DNA from: Candidatus Latescibacterota bacterium
Lineage (GTDB): Bacteria; Latescibacterota; UBA2968; UBA8231
DNA length: 48,243 nucleotides
Assembly (NCBI GenBank): GCA_009691525.1
Contig: SICG01000007.1
Span: forward strand, 1-48,243
Reading direction: 5' to 3'
In this document: in pieces, positions 31,962-39,463 of the stretch
Position numbering within the stretch: position 1 is the first letter of the stretch
Layout of the letters: every line of letters starts with the position of its first letter
Translations under genes and position numbers: made by a program
Notes under the pieces: model-generated
Seen by the model: the letters and a program-made list of their open reading frames with translations, nothing else
Database searches by the model: none
What the model was told of the DNA's origin: nothing

Positions 31962-32324
31962 TCAGGTCCATTTTTCTAGGATAAATTCGCAGCCCATCCC
32001 CACGGTCTGGTCTTCCTGCAAGAGCAGGGCCAGCTCGGGGAATTTGATCACCCGCCAACCGTTGGCCATGGCCTCCAGCACGGTCTGGTACGGCCACTGG
32101 GCGGGGTCGGGCGGCAACTCCTGCATCTTGCCCTCGGCGACCAGGGAAATCCCGATTACCTGGGAGCCCACCCCAGTGTTGCTTACTTGGAGGTAGAGCA
32201 GTTGCTGGGGGGGGCGTTTGCCTGCCATCTCCAAGGCTTGCACGAGGTCGGCTTCGGCCAGTTCGCCCCGCTGGAGTTTTTCCAGGCAGGTCTGAAGGTG
32301 CAGTCGCAGCGTATCCATACTCAT
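31962..32324 (-). CDS. Small uncharacterised PhyH-associated protein, copy 2
   Basis: 120 aa. The track's 166-aa ORF is trimmed: ATG 32324 overlaps the PhyH stop as ATGA, so translation is coupled. No signal peptide. Helical N-terminus (LRLHLQTCLEKLQRGELAEADLVQALEMAG) then a beta-rich half with LLYLQVSNTGVGSQVIGIS, DPAQWPYQTVLEAMANGWRV and FPELALLLQED, ending GCEFILEKWT. It is clearly homologous to the gene at 33165. I know no family name. Being repeatedly linked to PhyH genes, it is likely a partner, regulator or substrate-recognition subunit, which is inference. Confidence 0.85.
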   Translation of the reverse strand: MSMDTLRLHLQTCLEKLQRGELAEADLVQALEMAGKRPPQQLLYLQVSNTGVGSQVIGISLVAEGKMQELPPDPAQWPYQTVLEAMANGWRVIKFPELALLLQEDQTVGMGCEFILEKWT

Positions 32325-33160
32325 CTGGTGGCCAGGGCCGGAGGAAAGCCGTAGGGCAGGTCGTTGCGCTGGGCCGGCAGGGGCCAGCTTTGGCCGCCGG
32401 TGACCTGGTAGTTGTGGTGCTGACCGGCCAGCCAGCAGAACATCTCGGCCGTCGAATAACACTCGTGGAACTGCTCACCAAAGCCGGCGGCCGGGCCGCT
32501 GAAATTGGCGCGGGCCAGATCGAAATCCGGCTCCCTGACCCAGTCGCGGGCCGGGGCCGCGGTGCGCCAGTAGCAGTACTTGAGCATGTTGCGGATACCG
32601 CTGCCAGGGGCGGCGGTGGCCCGGTGCCAGATCCGGTACGCGGTGATGAAGATGGAGCCGGCCGGGGCCGAAGTGGAGGCGCTGCCGCGGATGCGCCCGT
32701 AGTGGGCCATGGCCCGCTGGGTGTTGGGCACCAGGTGGGAGCCGGGCACCACCTCGGTGGGGCCCATCTCCAGGGGGGTTTCCTGGGGGTAGTAGAACAC
32801 CTGAAGGTCGTTCAACTGTGGACCCCAACGCGAGCCGCCGTCCACGTGCCAGCCGCCCGTCATTTGGTGGGGGCACTGGCGGCGGTGGTTGCTCATTAGC
32901 ACCGGCAGCCCAAACCCTGGACCCAGGAGCGAGCGCACCGCTCCGGCCGCTGCGGGGTTGCAGACGACCTGGTCCTGGAACCAGTCGAAGTCGAGGATCG
33001 GGGTAGGCTCGTAATGGGTGTTGGTGTCCAGGTACTCAAAGGCGCGGCGGTTGATTTCTTCGGGGACCACTCCGGCCAGCAGCAGATAACCCTGCCGGCA
33101 GAATTCGAGCACCTGGGTGTCGGTGAGGGTGGGGGGGCAGTCGCAGGTCCGGCGGGACAT
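32321..33160 (-). CDS. Phytanoyl-CoA dioxygenase (PhyH) family protein, copy 1
   Basis: 279 aa. Iron ligands His105 and Asp107 in WHVDGGS, distal His179 in RIWHRAT; QGYLLLAGVVPEEINRR, LQVFYYPQETPLEMGPTEVVPGSH and RNMLKYCYWRT match the family. Bacterial members hydroxylate diverse small molecules with Fe(II) and 2-oxoglutarate; cytoplasmic. It starts 4 bases after the upstream small gene and overlaps the next small gene by 4 bases (ATGA), so it is tightly coupled to both. Duplicate of the enzyme at 31033. Substrate unknown. Confidence 0.93.
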   Translation of the reverse strand: MSRRTCDCPPTLTDTQVLEFCRQGYLLLAGVVPEEINRRAFEYLDTNTHYEPTPILDFDWFQDQVVCNPAAAGAVRSLLGPGFGLPVLMSNHRRQCPHQMTGGWHVDGGSRWGPQLNDLQVFYYPQETPLEMGPTEVVPGSHLVPNTQRAMAHYGRIRGSASTSAPAGSIFITAYRIWHRATAAPGSGIRNMLKYCYWRTAAPARDWVREPDFDLARANFSGPAAGFGEQFHECYSTAEMFCWLAGQHHNYQVTGGQSWPLPAQRNDLPYGFPPALATR

Positions 33161-33164
33161 GAGG

Positions 33165-33539
33165 TCAGCTCCATTTCTCTAGAATAAATTCACACCCGAG
33201 AGTTTGAGGGATGGCTTCGTGCATCAGCAGGGCCAGGTTGGGGAAGGAGACCACCCGCCAGCCGTCGGCAATGGCGGCCAGGGCTGACTGGTAGGGCCAG
33301 TCCTTGGGATCAGCTGGCGGCTCCATCATCTTTCCCCCCTCGAACTGACTCATGCCCAACACCTGGGAGCCGGGGTTGGTGTTGCGCAACTGGAGATAGA
33401 GCAGGCTCTGGAGCTGAGGCTGGGCGCTCACGATCAGGGTGCCCAGGTGCGCCAAGTCAGTTTCGCTCAGGCGCTGCTGGCGGAAGGCTTCGAGGCAGTG
33501 TTCGGCCTGCAGTTTGCAGACCTTCCAGGTGTCGCTCAT
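33165..33539 (-). CDS. Small uncharacterised PhyH-associated protein, copy 1
   Basis: 124 aa. The track joins it to a 576-aa frame; only the part from ATG 33539 is real, since that ATG overlaps the stop of the ceramidase-like gene (ATGA) and gives an N-terminus aligned with copy 2. Helical first third (CKLQAEHCLEAFRQQRLSE), then LLYLQLRNTNPGSQVLGMS, DPKDWPYQSALAAIADGWRV, FPNLALLMHEA and the end GCEFILEKWS. No membrane segment and no known motif. The pattern WPYQ-x-x-L-x-A-(I/M)-A-(D/N)-GWRV is the best handle for a search. PhyH copy 1 begins 4 bases downstream. Confidence 0.87.
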   Translation of the reverse strand: MSDTWKVCKLQAEHCLEAFRQQRLSETDLAHLGTLIVSAQPQLQSLLYLQLRNTNPGSQVLGMSQFEGGKMMEPPADPKDWPYQSALAAIADGWRVVSFPNLALLMHEAIPQTLGCEFILEKWS

Positions 33540-34987
33540 AGAAGAGACTCTCCGGTTTCCAGGGCGCTGATCTTGGCGGCCATCGCCTCGATGAGCAGTT
33601 CCAGACAGCCCGGCGCGAGGCTGGAGGGCTCTTCCTGGTACAGCCCTTTGCCATAGCTGTCTTGGGGCAGGAGGTAGGCCACCTGGAAATCGCTGGTGAG
33701 GGGTGAGAAGAGCAAGGTGTACTGGGGAAAACGCCGGCGCAGTTCGGTCTGGATCAGGCTGTAGGGCTCGCCCCCGCTGGTGGCCCAGATCGCATCCCCT
33801 AGCCGGTGGACCGTGAACTGAAAGGGATAGGTGGGACCCTTGGGCAGCCCTTCGAGGCGGGCCAGCCAGCGCCGGGCCCGCTCGGCCAGGGCGCTGCAGT
33901 TGCGCACTTCGAGGGCATCGCCCCGGGCTTCGGCCTCCCGCTGGCGGGCTGACCATTCCTGGAGTTCCTGCTGGAAACGCTCTGGGTTCAGGCCGGGTTT
34001 GAGGGGCAGGTCCACCGAATAAATCCCCCCCGCAAAACAGGTAGTCTGCGCCTGCCGCTCCGAGGTGAAGGGCACATGGGCCCAGGCCCCTAGGGTGGCC
34101 CCGGAGATCACTGGCCCCTGGTAGGTAAAATCCGTCGCCGGGGCCCCCATGCCTTCCAGCACCGCGAGGGCTGCGTGCCCCACCTGCCGGCCATTGCGGT
34201 CGGCCACCGCCGTATCGCCGACAAAACCGTCTCGCGGTCCCTGGTCGCCGCAAGCCCCCAGGGCAAAGGTGCAGGGGACACCCGTGGATTTCTCCACGGT
34301 TTCGCGCAAGGTGCCCGGATAGTCCGGGCTGATCAGTTGGTTCTCCCAGGCCAGGCTGGTGGGGTGGCAACTGTAGTTGACCATGGTGGCCAGGAGTTGC
34401 CCGGAGGGCGCACAGAAACGGGCCACCACCACGGTCTGGTCGGGCTCTCCCTGTGGGTTGAAACCGCAGACCGGGTGGCCGGCCTCCGCATCCCAGCAGT
34501 CCCGGTTGGCAGCCATGCCGCACTGGCCGGTGGCATAGGTGACCACCGCTTCCTGCATGGCGTAGAGCGCCTGGGCACCGGCTTCCTGGACCTTGAGGCG
34601 CAACAGGCGCAGATAGGGGACAATCAGTTCCCCGCCGGACAAGGCGATCCGGTTGGCGACAAAAAAACCAGAGGAGTGGGTATGGGAGTAGGTGATGATC
34701 ACCCGCTCCAGCAGCGCTCCAGTTACCTCGGCCAGGGCCTGGCGCAACTCCTCGTGCTGGCCTACGGCCAGACCGACCAGGTCCAGGTGGGCGCGGACCA
34801 GGAGCGGGCCACAATCCAGGGGTGCCAGGAGCAGCACATCGGCCCGCAGCGGACGGTGGACGCCGGCGGCCCGGTCGTGGCGGGCCGCCCCCCACATCCG
34901 GTGGTAGATGCCCACCGGCGGGGTGATGTCCGCAGAGCCCAGGCCGAAGCGCAAACGCGAAGTGGGAGTAGGGACGTGTAAGGCCAT
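33536..34987 (-). CDS. Neutral/alkaline ceramidase N-terminal domain-like protein
   Basis: 483 aa. FGLGSADITPPVG at the N-terminus, RADVLLL, IITYSHTHSSGFFV (candidate zinc histidines 102 and 104), MVNYSCHPTSL and ISPDYPGTLRETVE are typical of the neutral non-lysosomal ceramidase family. True ceramidases add a C-terminal Ig-like domain and a signal peptide; neither is seen, so this is the shorter cytoplasmic-type relative found in many environmental bacteria. Probably a zinc amidase/hydrolase on an unknown substrate, perhaps not a lipid. It follows the Gfo/Idh/MocA gene by 8 bases in the PhyH operon. Confidence 0.85.
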   Translation of the reverse strand: MALHVPTPTSRLRFGLGSADITPPVGIYHRMWGAARHDRAAGVHRPLRADVLLLAPLDCGPLLVRAHLDLVGLAVGQHEELRQALAEVTGALLERVIITYSHTHSSGFFVANRIALSGGELIVPYLRLLRLKVQEAGAQALYAMQEAVVTYATGQCGMAANRDCWDAEAGHPVCGFNPQGEPDQTVVVARFCAPSGQLLATMVNYSCHPTSLAWENQLISPDYPGTLRETVEKSTGVPCTFALGACGDQGPRDGFVGDTAVADRNGRQVGHAALAVLEGMGAPATDFTYQGPVISGATLGAWAHVPFTSERQAQTTCFAGGIYSVDLPLKPGLNPERFQQELQEWSARQREAEARGDALEVRNCSALAERARRWLARLEGLPKGPTYPFQFTVHRLGDAIWATSGGEPYSLIQTELRRRFPQYTLLFSPLTSDFQVAYLLPQDSYGKGLYQEEPSSLAPGCLELLIEAMAAKISALETGESLL

Positions 34988-34995
34988 TTTAGCGC

Positions 34996-35997
34996 TTACA
35001 GTTTGATGGTGGCGCGTTTGAGGCCGGCGTCGAGGATGGCAGCTGCGACCTCAAGGGCGTTGAGACCATCCTTGGCAGTGACCAGGGGCTGATCCCCGCG
35101 CTCGAAGCAACCCACCACGTGTTTGAGCTGCTCGACGAACATGTCTTGCTGGCGGTAGGTGTAGACCTTCTCCTTGTTCTGACCGGTTTTGAGGGTGAGG
35201 GCACCCTGCATCTGCGGATCGAAGCCCTTGGGGGCCTCGGCCGCAGTCATGCCGAACTGCAGCGCCCCTTTGGGACCGATCACGTCGTTGAGATAGGTCA
35301 CCGGCGCTCCGGCTGCCACGCCCCAGGACCAGATCAGGGTGTGCTGGTCCCCGGATTTGAAGTTGACGATGACACTGGCGGTGTCGGCGCCCACGCTGGT
35401 GCGGTCGAACTGCAGGGAGGAGGCCTGGACCGAGGCCACGGGCCCAAAGATCTGCAGCATGAAGTCGTAGTTGTGGATGGCCCCATCGATCAGCGGACCG
35501 CCGCCCTTGCGCACGTCGCGGTACCAGGGGTTGGCCGGTCTGCCTCCCGCGGCAAAGCGCCAAATCACCGGCCGGCCCACGGCATTAGACTGGATCACCC
35601 TCTTGAGGGTGCCCCACTGGGTGTCGAAGCGGCGCACAAAACCGATGGTGAAACGCACCTTTGCTTTTTCGACGGCCTCGGCCATACGCTCAGCGTCGGC
35701 CAGTTTGAGCGCCATGGGTTTTTCGCAGAAGACGTGTTTGCCGGCCTTGGCAGCGGCGATGACTGGGGCGGGGTGCTGGAAGGTGGGGGTGCAGACCCAG
35801 ACCGCGTCCACATCGCCCTGTTTGAGTAGTTTGCGGTAGTCAGTGTACGGGGTGCCGCCAAAGTCTTTGGCGAAGCTCTGGGCCGCGGATTCGACCACAT
35901 CCGAGACGGCGACGATGCGGGCGTTCTTGAGCTGTTTCATGCGGGTGGCGTGGTGGCGGGCGATACCGCCGCAGCCGACAAAACCGACCTTGAGCAT
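34996..35997 (-). CDS. Gfo/Idh/MocA family oxidoreductase
   Basis: 333 aa. KVGFVGCGGIARHH at the N-terminus, VAVSD, and FCEKPMALKL with the catalytic EKP at 92-94. The C-terminal domain includes GGGPLIDGAIHNYDFMLQIFG with the conserved Asp-x-x-x-His pattern. It is shorter than and only distantly related to the two paralogues in the catabolic operon. AAAGG lies just before the ATG and a 17-base-spaced promoter lies upstream, making it the first gene of the PhyH operon. NAD(P)-dependent oxidation of a sugar or cyclitol is likely. Confidence 0.93.
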   Translation of the reverse strand: MLKVGFVGCGGIARHHATRMKQLKNARIVAVSDVVESAAQSFAKDFGGTPYTDYRKLLKQGDVDAVWVCTPTFQHPAPVIAAAKAGKHVFCEKPMALKLADAERMAEAVEKAKVRFTIGFVRRFDTQWGTLKRVIQSNAVGRPVIWRFAAGGRPANPWYRDVRKGGGPLIDGAIHNYDFMLQIFGPVASVQASSLQFDRTSVGADTASVIVNFKSGDQHTLIWSWGVAAGAPVTYLNDVIGPKGALQFGMTAAEAPKGFDPQMQGALTLKTGQNKEKVYTYRQQDMFVEQLKHVVGCFERGDQPLVTAKDGLNALEVAAAILDAGLKRATIKL

Positions 35998-36033
35998 GGC
36001 GGACCTTTCTGAGATGAGGGAGCGCTGCTTCAG

Positions 36034-36062
36034 AATGTAGCCCGGTGGACAGGACGCATCAA
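36034..36062 (-). promoter_or_regulatory. Promoter of the Gfo-ceramidase-PhyH operon
   Basis: Minus strand TTGATG (plus 36057-36062), 17 bases, TACATT (plus 36034-36039). Each box matches consensus at 4/6. The start would be near 36027, 30 bases before the ATG at 35997. Confidence 0.45.
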
Positions 36063-36101
36063 GGCGCGGTTGCGCCGGCTGGCGATTAACCCCATCTTGA
36101 A

Positions 36102-36119
36102 AACCTCCTCACCGAGGTT
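36102..36119 (+). promoter_or_regulatory. Hairpin covering the ydcF ribosome site
   Basis: AACCTC CTCACC GAGGTT: 6-bp stem whose 3' arm contains GAGG, the only ribosome site for the ATG at 36123. A second hairpin, GGCGC-GGTT-GCGCC, lies just upstream near 36063. Confidence 0.35.
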
Positions 36120-36122
36120 CCC

Positions 36123-36899
36123 ATGTCGATCCTGGCCGGCAAACTGCTCACTCCGCTGATCTCGCCCCTGGGCCTCAGCCTGCTCCTGTGGCTGGCTGGC
36201 CTATTGCTCTCCTGGCGGGGGTGGCGGGCATGGGGCCGGGGCTTTCGGGTGGCGGGTTGCCTGCTGCTGATCGTCCTGGGCAGTCCCCTGGTGGGTGAGC
36301 ACCTGCTGTACGCCCTCGAATCAGAGTATCCGCTCACCCTGGTCGCTGACAGTCCGAGCGCCGAAGCCATCGTTGTCCTGGGTGGAGTCACCCAACCGCC
36401 CATCACGCCGCGCCTGAGCATCGAGGTGAATGAGGGCTTCGATCGGCTCTTGCACGGGATGCGGCTGTGGCGGGCCGGCAAAGCCCCGCTCCTGGTGTTC
36501 AGCGGAGGCACGATCCCTTATCTGACCGGGTCACAGATGACGGAGGCAGCGAACCTTTGTAGCTTGGCGCTGGAGTACGGGGTGGACCGGCAGGCCACCC
36601 TGCTGGAAGAGGTCTCGCGCAACACCTACGAGAACGCCGTCTTCACCTCTGAGTTGTTGCGCGAGCGAGGCCTGCACCGCATCCTGCTGGTGACCTCGGC
36701 CTCCCACATGCCCCGGTCAGTGGCGGTTTTCCGCAAGCAGGGGTTGGAAGTCATTCCCTCACCCACGGATGTGCAGGTGGTGCCCAGACCCTTCACCCCC
36801 TTGCAGTTGTTACCTGGCATGGAAGCCCTGGCCTACTCGACCACCGCAATCAAGGAGTGGGTGGGGATGTGGACCTACTGGTTGCGGGGGTGGATCTAG
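36123..36899 (+). CDS. YdcF/ElyC-like membrane protein (DUF218)
   Basis: 258 aa. Two N-terminal membrane helices ([14 protein letters not shown] and [17 protein letters not shown]) precede a periplasmic DUF218 domain: [63 protein letters not shown]. The order and length match ElyC/YdcF proteins, which influence envelope and peptidoglycan-precursor homeostasis. Biochemical activity is not established for the family. The stop shares CTAG with the convergent RNase HI stop (4-base overlap). Confidence 0.92.
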   Translation: MSILAGKLLTPLISPLGLSLLLWLAGLLLSWRGWRAWGRGFRVAGCLLLIVLGSPLVGEHLLYALESEYPLTLVADSPSAEAIVVLGGVTQPPITPRLSIEVNEGFDRLLHGMRLWRAGKAPLLVFSGGTIPYLTGSQMTEAANLCSLALEYGVDRQATLLEEVSRNTYENAVFTSELLRERGLHRILLVTSASHMPRSVAVFRKQGLEVIPSPTDVQVVPRPFTPLQLLPGMEALAYSTTAIKEWVGMWTYWLRGWI

Positions 36900-37375
36900 G
36901 TCTGGTCGAAGAGTTCAGGTTCTTCCCCCCGCGAGAAGGCCTGGGCAATTTCGTCGCAGCGTTCGTTGCCTTCCTCGCCGGCATGCCCCCGGGTGTAATT
37001 CCAGCGCACCCCGCGGTGGTTGAGGCGGTCCAACTCCTGCCATAGATCCTGGTTGAGCACCGGTTTCTTACTGGCGGTCAGCCAGCCCTTGCGTTTCCAG
37101 CCGTGGATCCATTCGGTGATGCCCTTGAGCAGGTACTCGCTGTCGGTGATCAGGGAGACCGGGAGGTCGCCGGCAGCTCTGAGCGCCTCGATGGCCGCTT
37201 GCAGCTCCATGCGGTTGTTAGTGGTGGCGGGTACTGCCCCGCCCAGTTCGCGGACCCGGCCGTCGGAGTAGCGAAGGCGCACGGCCCAGCCGCCGGGGCC
37301 GGGGTTGCCAGAGCAGGCACCATCGCTGTGAATGACGAGGGAGGGTGAAGATGCTGCTGCAGAGGAGGTTTGCAC
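36896..37375 (-). CDS. rnhA: Ribonuclease HI
   Basis: 159 aa from GTG. Cleaves RNA in RNA-DNA hybrids. All four catalytic acids are visible: Asp18 ([15 protein letters not shown]), Glu57 ([10 protein letters not shown]), Asp78 ([11 protein letters not shown]) and Asp141 (GNERCDEIA), plus His131 in the RGHAG loop. The basic loop GWKRKGW is present. Full length for bacterial RNase HI. The first ~12 residues are variable, so the exact start is less certain. Promoter with perfect TTGACA lies upstream. It converges on ydcF with a 4-base overlap. Confidence 0.96.
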   Translation of the reverse strand: MQTSSAAASSPSLVIHSDGACSGNPGPGGWAVRLRYSDGRVRELGGAVPATTNNRMELQAAIEALRAAGDLPVSLITDSEYLLKGITEWIHGWKRKGWLTASKKPVLNQDLWQELDRLNHRGVRWNYTRGHAGEEGNERCDEIAQAFSRGEEPELFDQT

Positions 37376-37433
37376 GGGCGCTTATCTGCCTGGTTGAAGG
37401 GGTGGGGATTTCCCAGAAATATCGTTAGTCCCT

Positions 37434-37462
37434 ACATTAGTACCCTGCTCTTTTGCTGTCAA
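37434..37462 (-). promoter_or_regulatory. Candidate promoter of rnhA
   Basis: Minus strand TTGACA (plus 37457-37462), 17 bases, TAATGT (plus 37434-37439, only 3/6). Predicted start near 37427, about 50 bases before the GTG. Confidence 0.35.
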
Positions 37463-37489
37463 ACCAACCGCATGTAATCCGAGGAAGCT

Positions 37490-38896
37490 ATGGCTGGGCC
37501 AGAGACATACGAAGTGGTCGTCATCGGCGGGGGGCCGGGAGGGTATACCGCCGCCATCCGCGCTGCCCAATTGGGCCTGCGCGCCGCCCTCGTAGAAAAA
37601 GAAGAGAAGCTGGGCGGCATCTGCCTCAACTGGGGCTGCATCCCCACCAAGGCCCTGCTCAAGCAGGCGGAGCTGTACCGGCTTTTCCAGCGCGCCGGGG
37701 AGTTCGGTTTTACAGTGGGCCAGGTCGGTTTCGACTGGAAGAAGGTGATTCAGCGCAGCCGGCAAGTGTCAGAGCGGCTGAGCAAAGGTGTCGATTATCT
37801 AATGAAAAAGAACAAGGTGGAAGTGGTTCGCGGCCGAGGGTGCCTGGCGCCCGGGCCCAAGGTGGAGGTGCGCGACACCAAGGGGACCGTGGTCAACACC
37901 TTGACGGCCCGGCATGTCATCGTGGCTACTGGCAGCCGGCCGCAGACTTTGCCAGGGGTGCAACTGGATGGCAACCAGATTATCACCAGCCGCGAAGCCA
38001 TGGTCCTGGACCAACTGCCTAAGTCTCTGGCCATCATCGGAGCCGGGGCCATCGGGGTGGAATTCGCCTATTTCTTCAACGCCTTCGGCACCCAGGTGAC
38101 CTTGCTCGAAGCCCTACCCCAGATCCTGCCCAGGGAGGACGAGGAGGTGGCCGGCATCCTGACCAAGAGCCTGGCCAAACAGGGGGTGCAGATCGCCACC
38201 GGGGTCCAGGTCAGTTCGGTAAAGGCCGGGGCCAAGGGCATGGAGGTGTTGTACCGGGGCAAAGAAGGAGAAGTTGTGCTCAAAGCTGAGAAAGTGTTGA
38301 TGGCCGTGGGGGTGGTGGGCAACATCGAGGATCTGGGGCTGGAGGCCCTGGGGGTGAAGACGGTCAAAGGCGCGGTGGCAGTGAATGAGCGTCTGGAGAC
38401 CAGCGCCAAGGGGATCAGCGCTATCGGGGATGTGGTCGGAGCGCCCCAACTGGCGCACGTGGCCGCTGCCGAGGCCGTGGCGGCAGTGGAGTTCATTGCC
38501 GGCCACCAGCGTGCCCCCATCGACCGGAGCAGTATTCCCTTCTGCACCTACTGCCAGCCCCAGGTGGCCAGCATGGGCCTGAGCGAAGCCCAGGCCAAAA
38601 AAGCCGGCCATCAGGTGAAGGTGGGGCGTTTCCCCTTCAGCGCCAGCGGCAAGGCCCTGGCCTCCGGGGAGAGTGAAGGTTTGGTGAAGCTGGTCTTCGA
38701 CGCCAAATTCGGGGAGTTGCTGGGCGCCTCGATCATCGGTGCCGAAGCCACGGAACTGATTGCCGAACTGGGCTTGGCCAAGCACCTTGAGGCCACCTAC
38801 GAGGAACTGATCCATACCATACACGCCCATCCCACCCTCTCCGAAGGGGTGATGGAGGCGGCGGGTGAGGCCTTTGGTCTGGCGCTGAATCTGTGA
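37490..38896 (+). CDS. lpdA: Dihydrolipoyl dehydrogenase
   Basis: 468 aa. E3 flavoprotein re-oxidising lipoamide in 2-oxoacid dehydrogenase or glycine-cleavage complexes. FAD motif VVIGGGPGGYTAAIRAAQLG (10-29), redox disulfide Cys45/Cys50 in GGICLNWGCIPTK, NAD motif LAIIGAGAIGVEFAYF, and the dimer-interface His447/Glu452 in HAHPTLSE. All key residues are intact and length is standard. GAGGAAG lies 3-9 bases before the ATG. No E1, E2 or glycine-cleavage genes adjoin it; the neighbour three bases on is a SIS-domain isomerase. Confidence 0.97.
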   Translation: MAGPETYEVVVIGGGPGGYTAAIRAAQLGLRAALVEKEEKLGGICLNWGCIPTKALLKQAELYRLFQRAGEFGFTVGQVGFDWKKVIQRSRQVSERLSKGVDYLMKKNKVEVVRGRGCLAPGPKVEVRDTKGTVVNTLTARHVIVATGSRPQTLPGVQLDGNQIITSREAMVLDQLPKSLAIIGAGAIGVEFAYFFNAFGTQVTLLEALPQILPREDEEVAGILTKSLAKQGVQIATGVQVSSVKAGAKGMEVLYRGKEGEVVLKAEKVLMAVGVVGNIEDLGLEALGVKTVKGAVAVNERLETSAKGISAIGDVVGAPQLAHVAAAEAVAAVEFIAGHQRAPIDRSSIPFCTYCQPQVASMGLSEAQAKKAGHQVKVGRFPFSASGKALASGESEGLVKLVFDAKFGELLGASIIGAEATELIAELGLAKHLEATYEELIHTIHAHPTLSEGVMEAAGEAFGLALNL

Positions 38897-38899
38897 GCC

Positions 38900-39463
38900 A
38901 TGGACCATATCGAGTACTACCTCAGCGAACTCAAGACCGCCCTCGACACCCTCGACCGGGCGGCGGTGCAGCAGGCCAGGCAATGGGTGGGGCAGACCCG
39001 CAGCGAGGGCCGGCAGCTCTTTTTGTGCGGCAACGGCGGCAGCGCTGCCACCGCCAGCCACCTGGCCAACGACCTGGGCAAAGGGGCCAGCTACGGCAGG
39101 CCTCAAGCCAGCCGTTTCCGGGTGGTGGCCCTCACCGACAACGTGCCTTGGATGACGGCCCTGGCCAACGACGTGGGGTATGAAGCCATCTTCGCCGAGC
39201 AGTTGCGCAACCTCGGCCAGGCAGGCGACCTGCTCATCGCCATCAGCGGGTCTGGCAACAGCCCCAATGTGCTCAACGCCGTGCAGGTGGCCCGGGACCA
39301 GGGCATGAGGACCATTGGCTGGTGCGGCTTCGGGGGCGGCAAGTTGGCAACTGCGGTGGACCTGCCAGTGGTAGTTGCCAGTCACCACATGGGAAGGGTG
39401 GAGGATGTACACGCAATTATGATGCATCTGGTCTGTTATTATTTCATGGAGCGAGAGTCATGA
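38900..39463 (+). CDS. SIS-domain isomerase, GmhA-like
   Basis: 187 aa. Resembles D-sedoheptulose 7-phosphate isomerase: LFLCGNGGSAATASHLANDLGKG, LLIAISGSGNSPNVLNAVQVA, and the metal-site C-terminus VEDVHAIMMHLVCYYFME. In LPS heptose synthesis GmhA works with GmhB/HldE, but none of those is adjacent. Instead it is coupled (ATGA overlap) to an aminotransferase and followed by a SelA-like enzyme, so it may act on a different phosphosugar. Starts 3 bases after lpdA. Confidence 0.87.
   Translation: MDHIEYYLSELKTALDTLDRAAVQQARQWVGQTRSEGRQLFLCGNGGSAATASHLANDLGKGASYGRPQASRFRVVALTDNVPWMTALANDVGYEAIFAEQLRNLGQAGDLLIAISGSGNSPNVLNAVQVARDQGMRTIGWCGFGGGKLATAVDLPVVVASHHMGRVEDVHAIMMHLVCYYFMERES

Noticed and set aside
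33540-34895. Upstream part of the 576-aa minus-strand ORF that ends in the small gene
   Set aside because: Pro/Gly/Arg-rich shadow of the ceramidase-like gene. Only the part from ATG 33539 resembles the paralogue at 31962.
38114-39427. 437-aa minus-strand ORF
   Set aside because: Antisense shadow of lpdA and the SIS isomerase; no recognisable domain.
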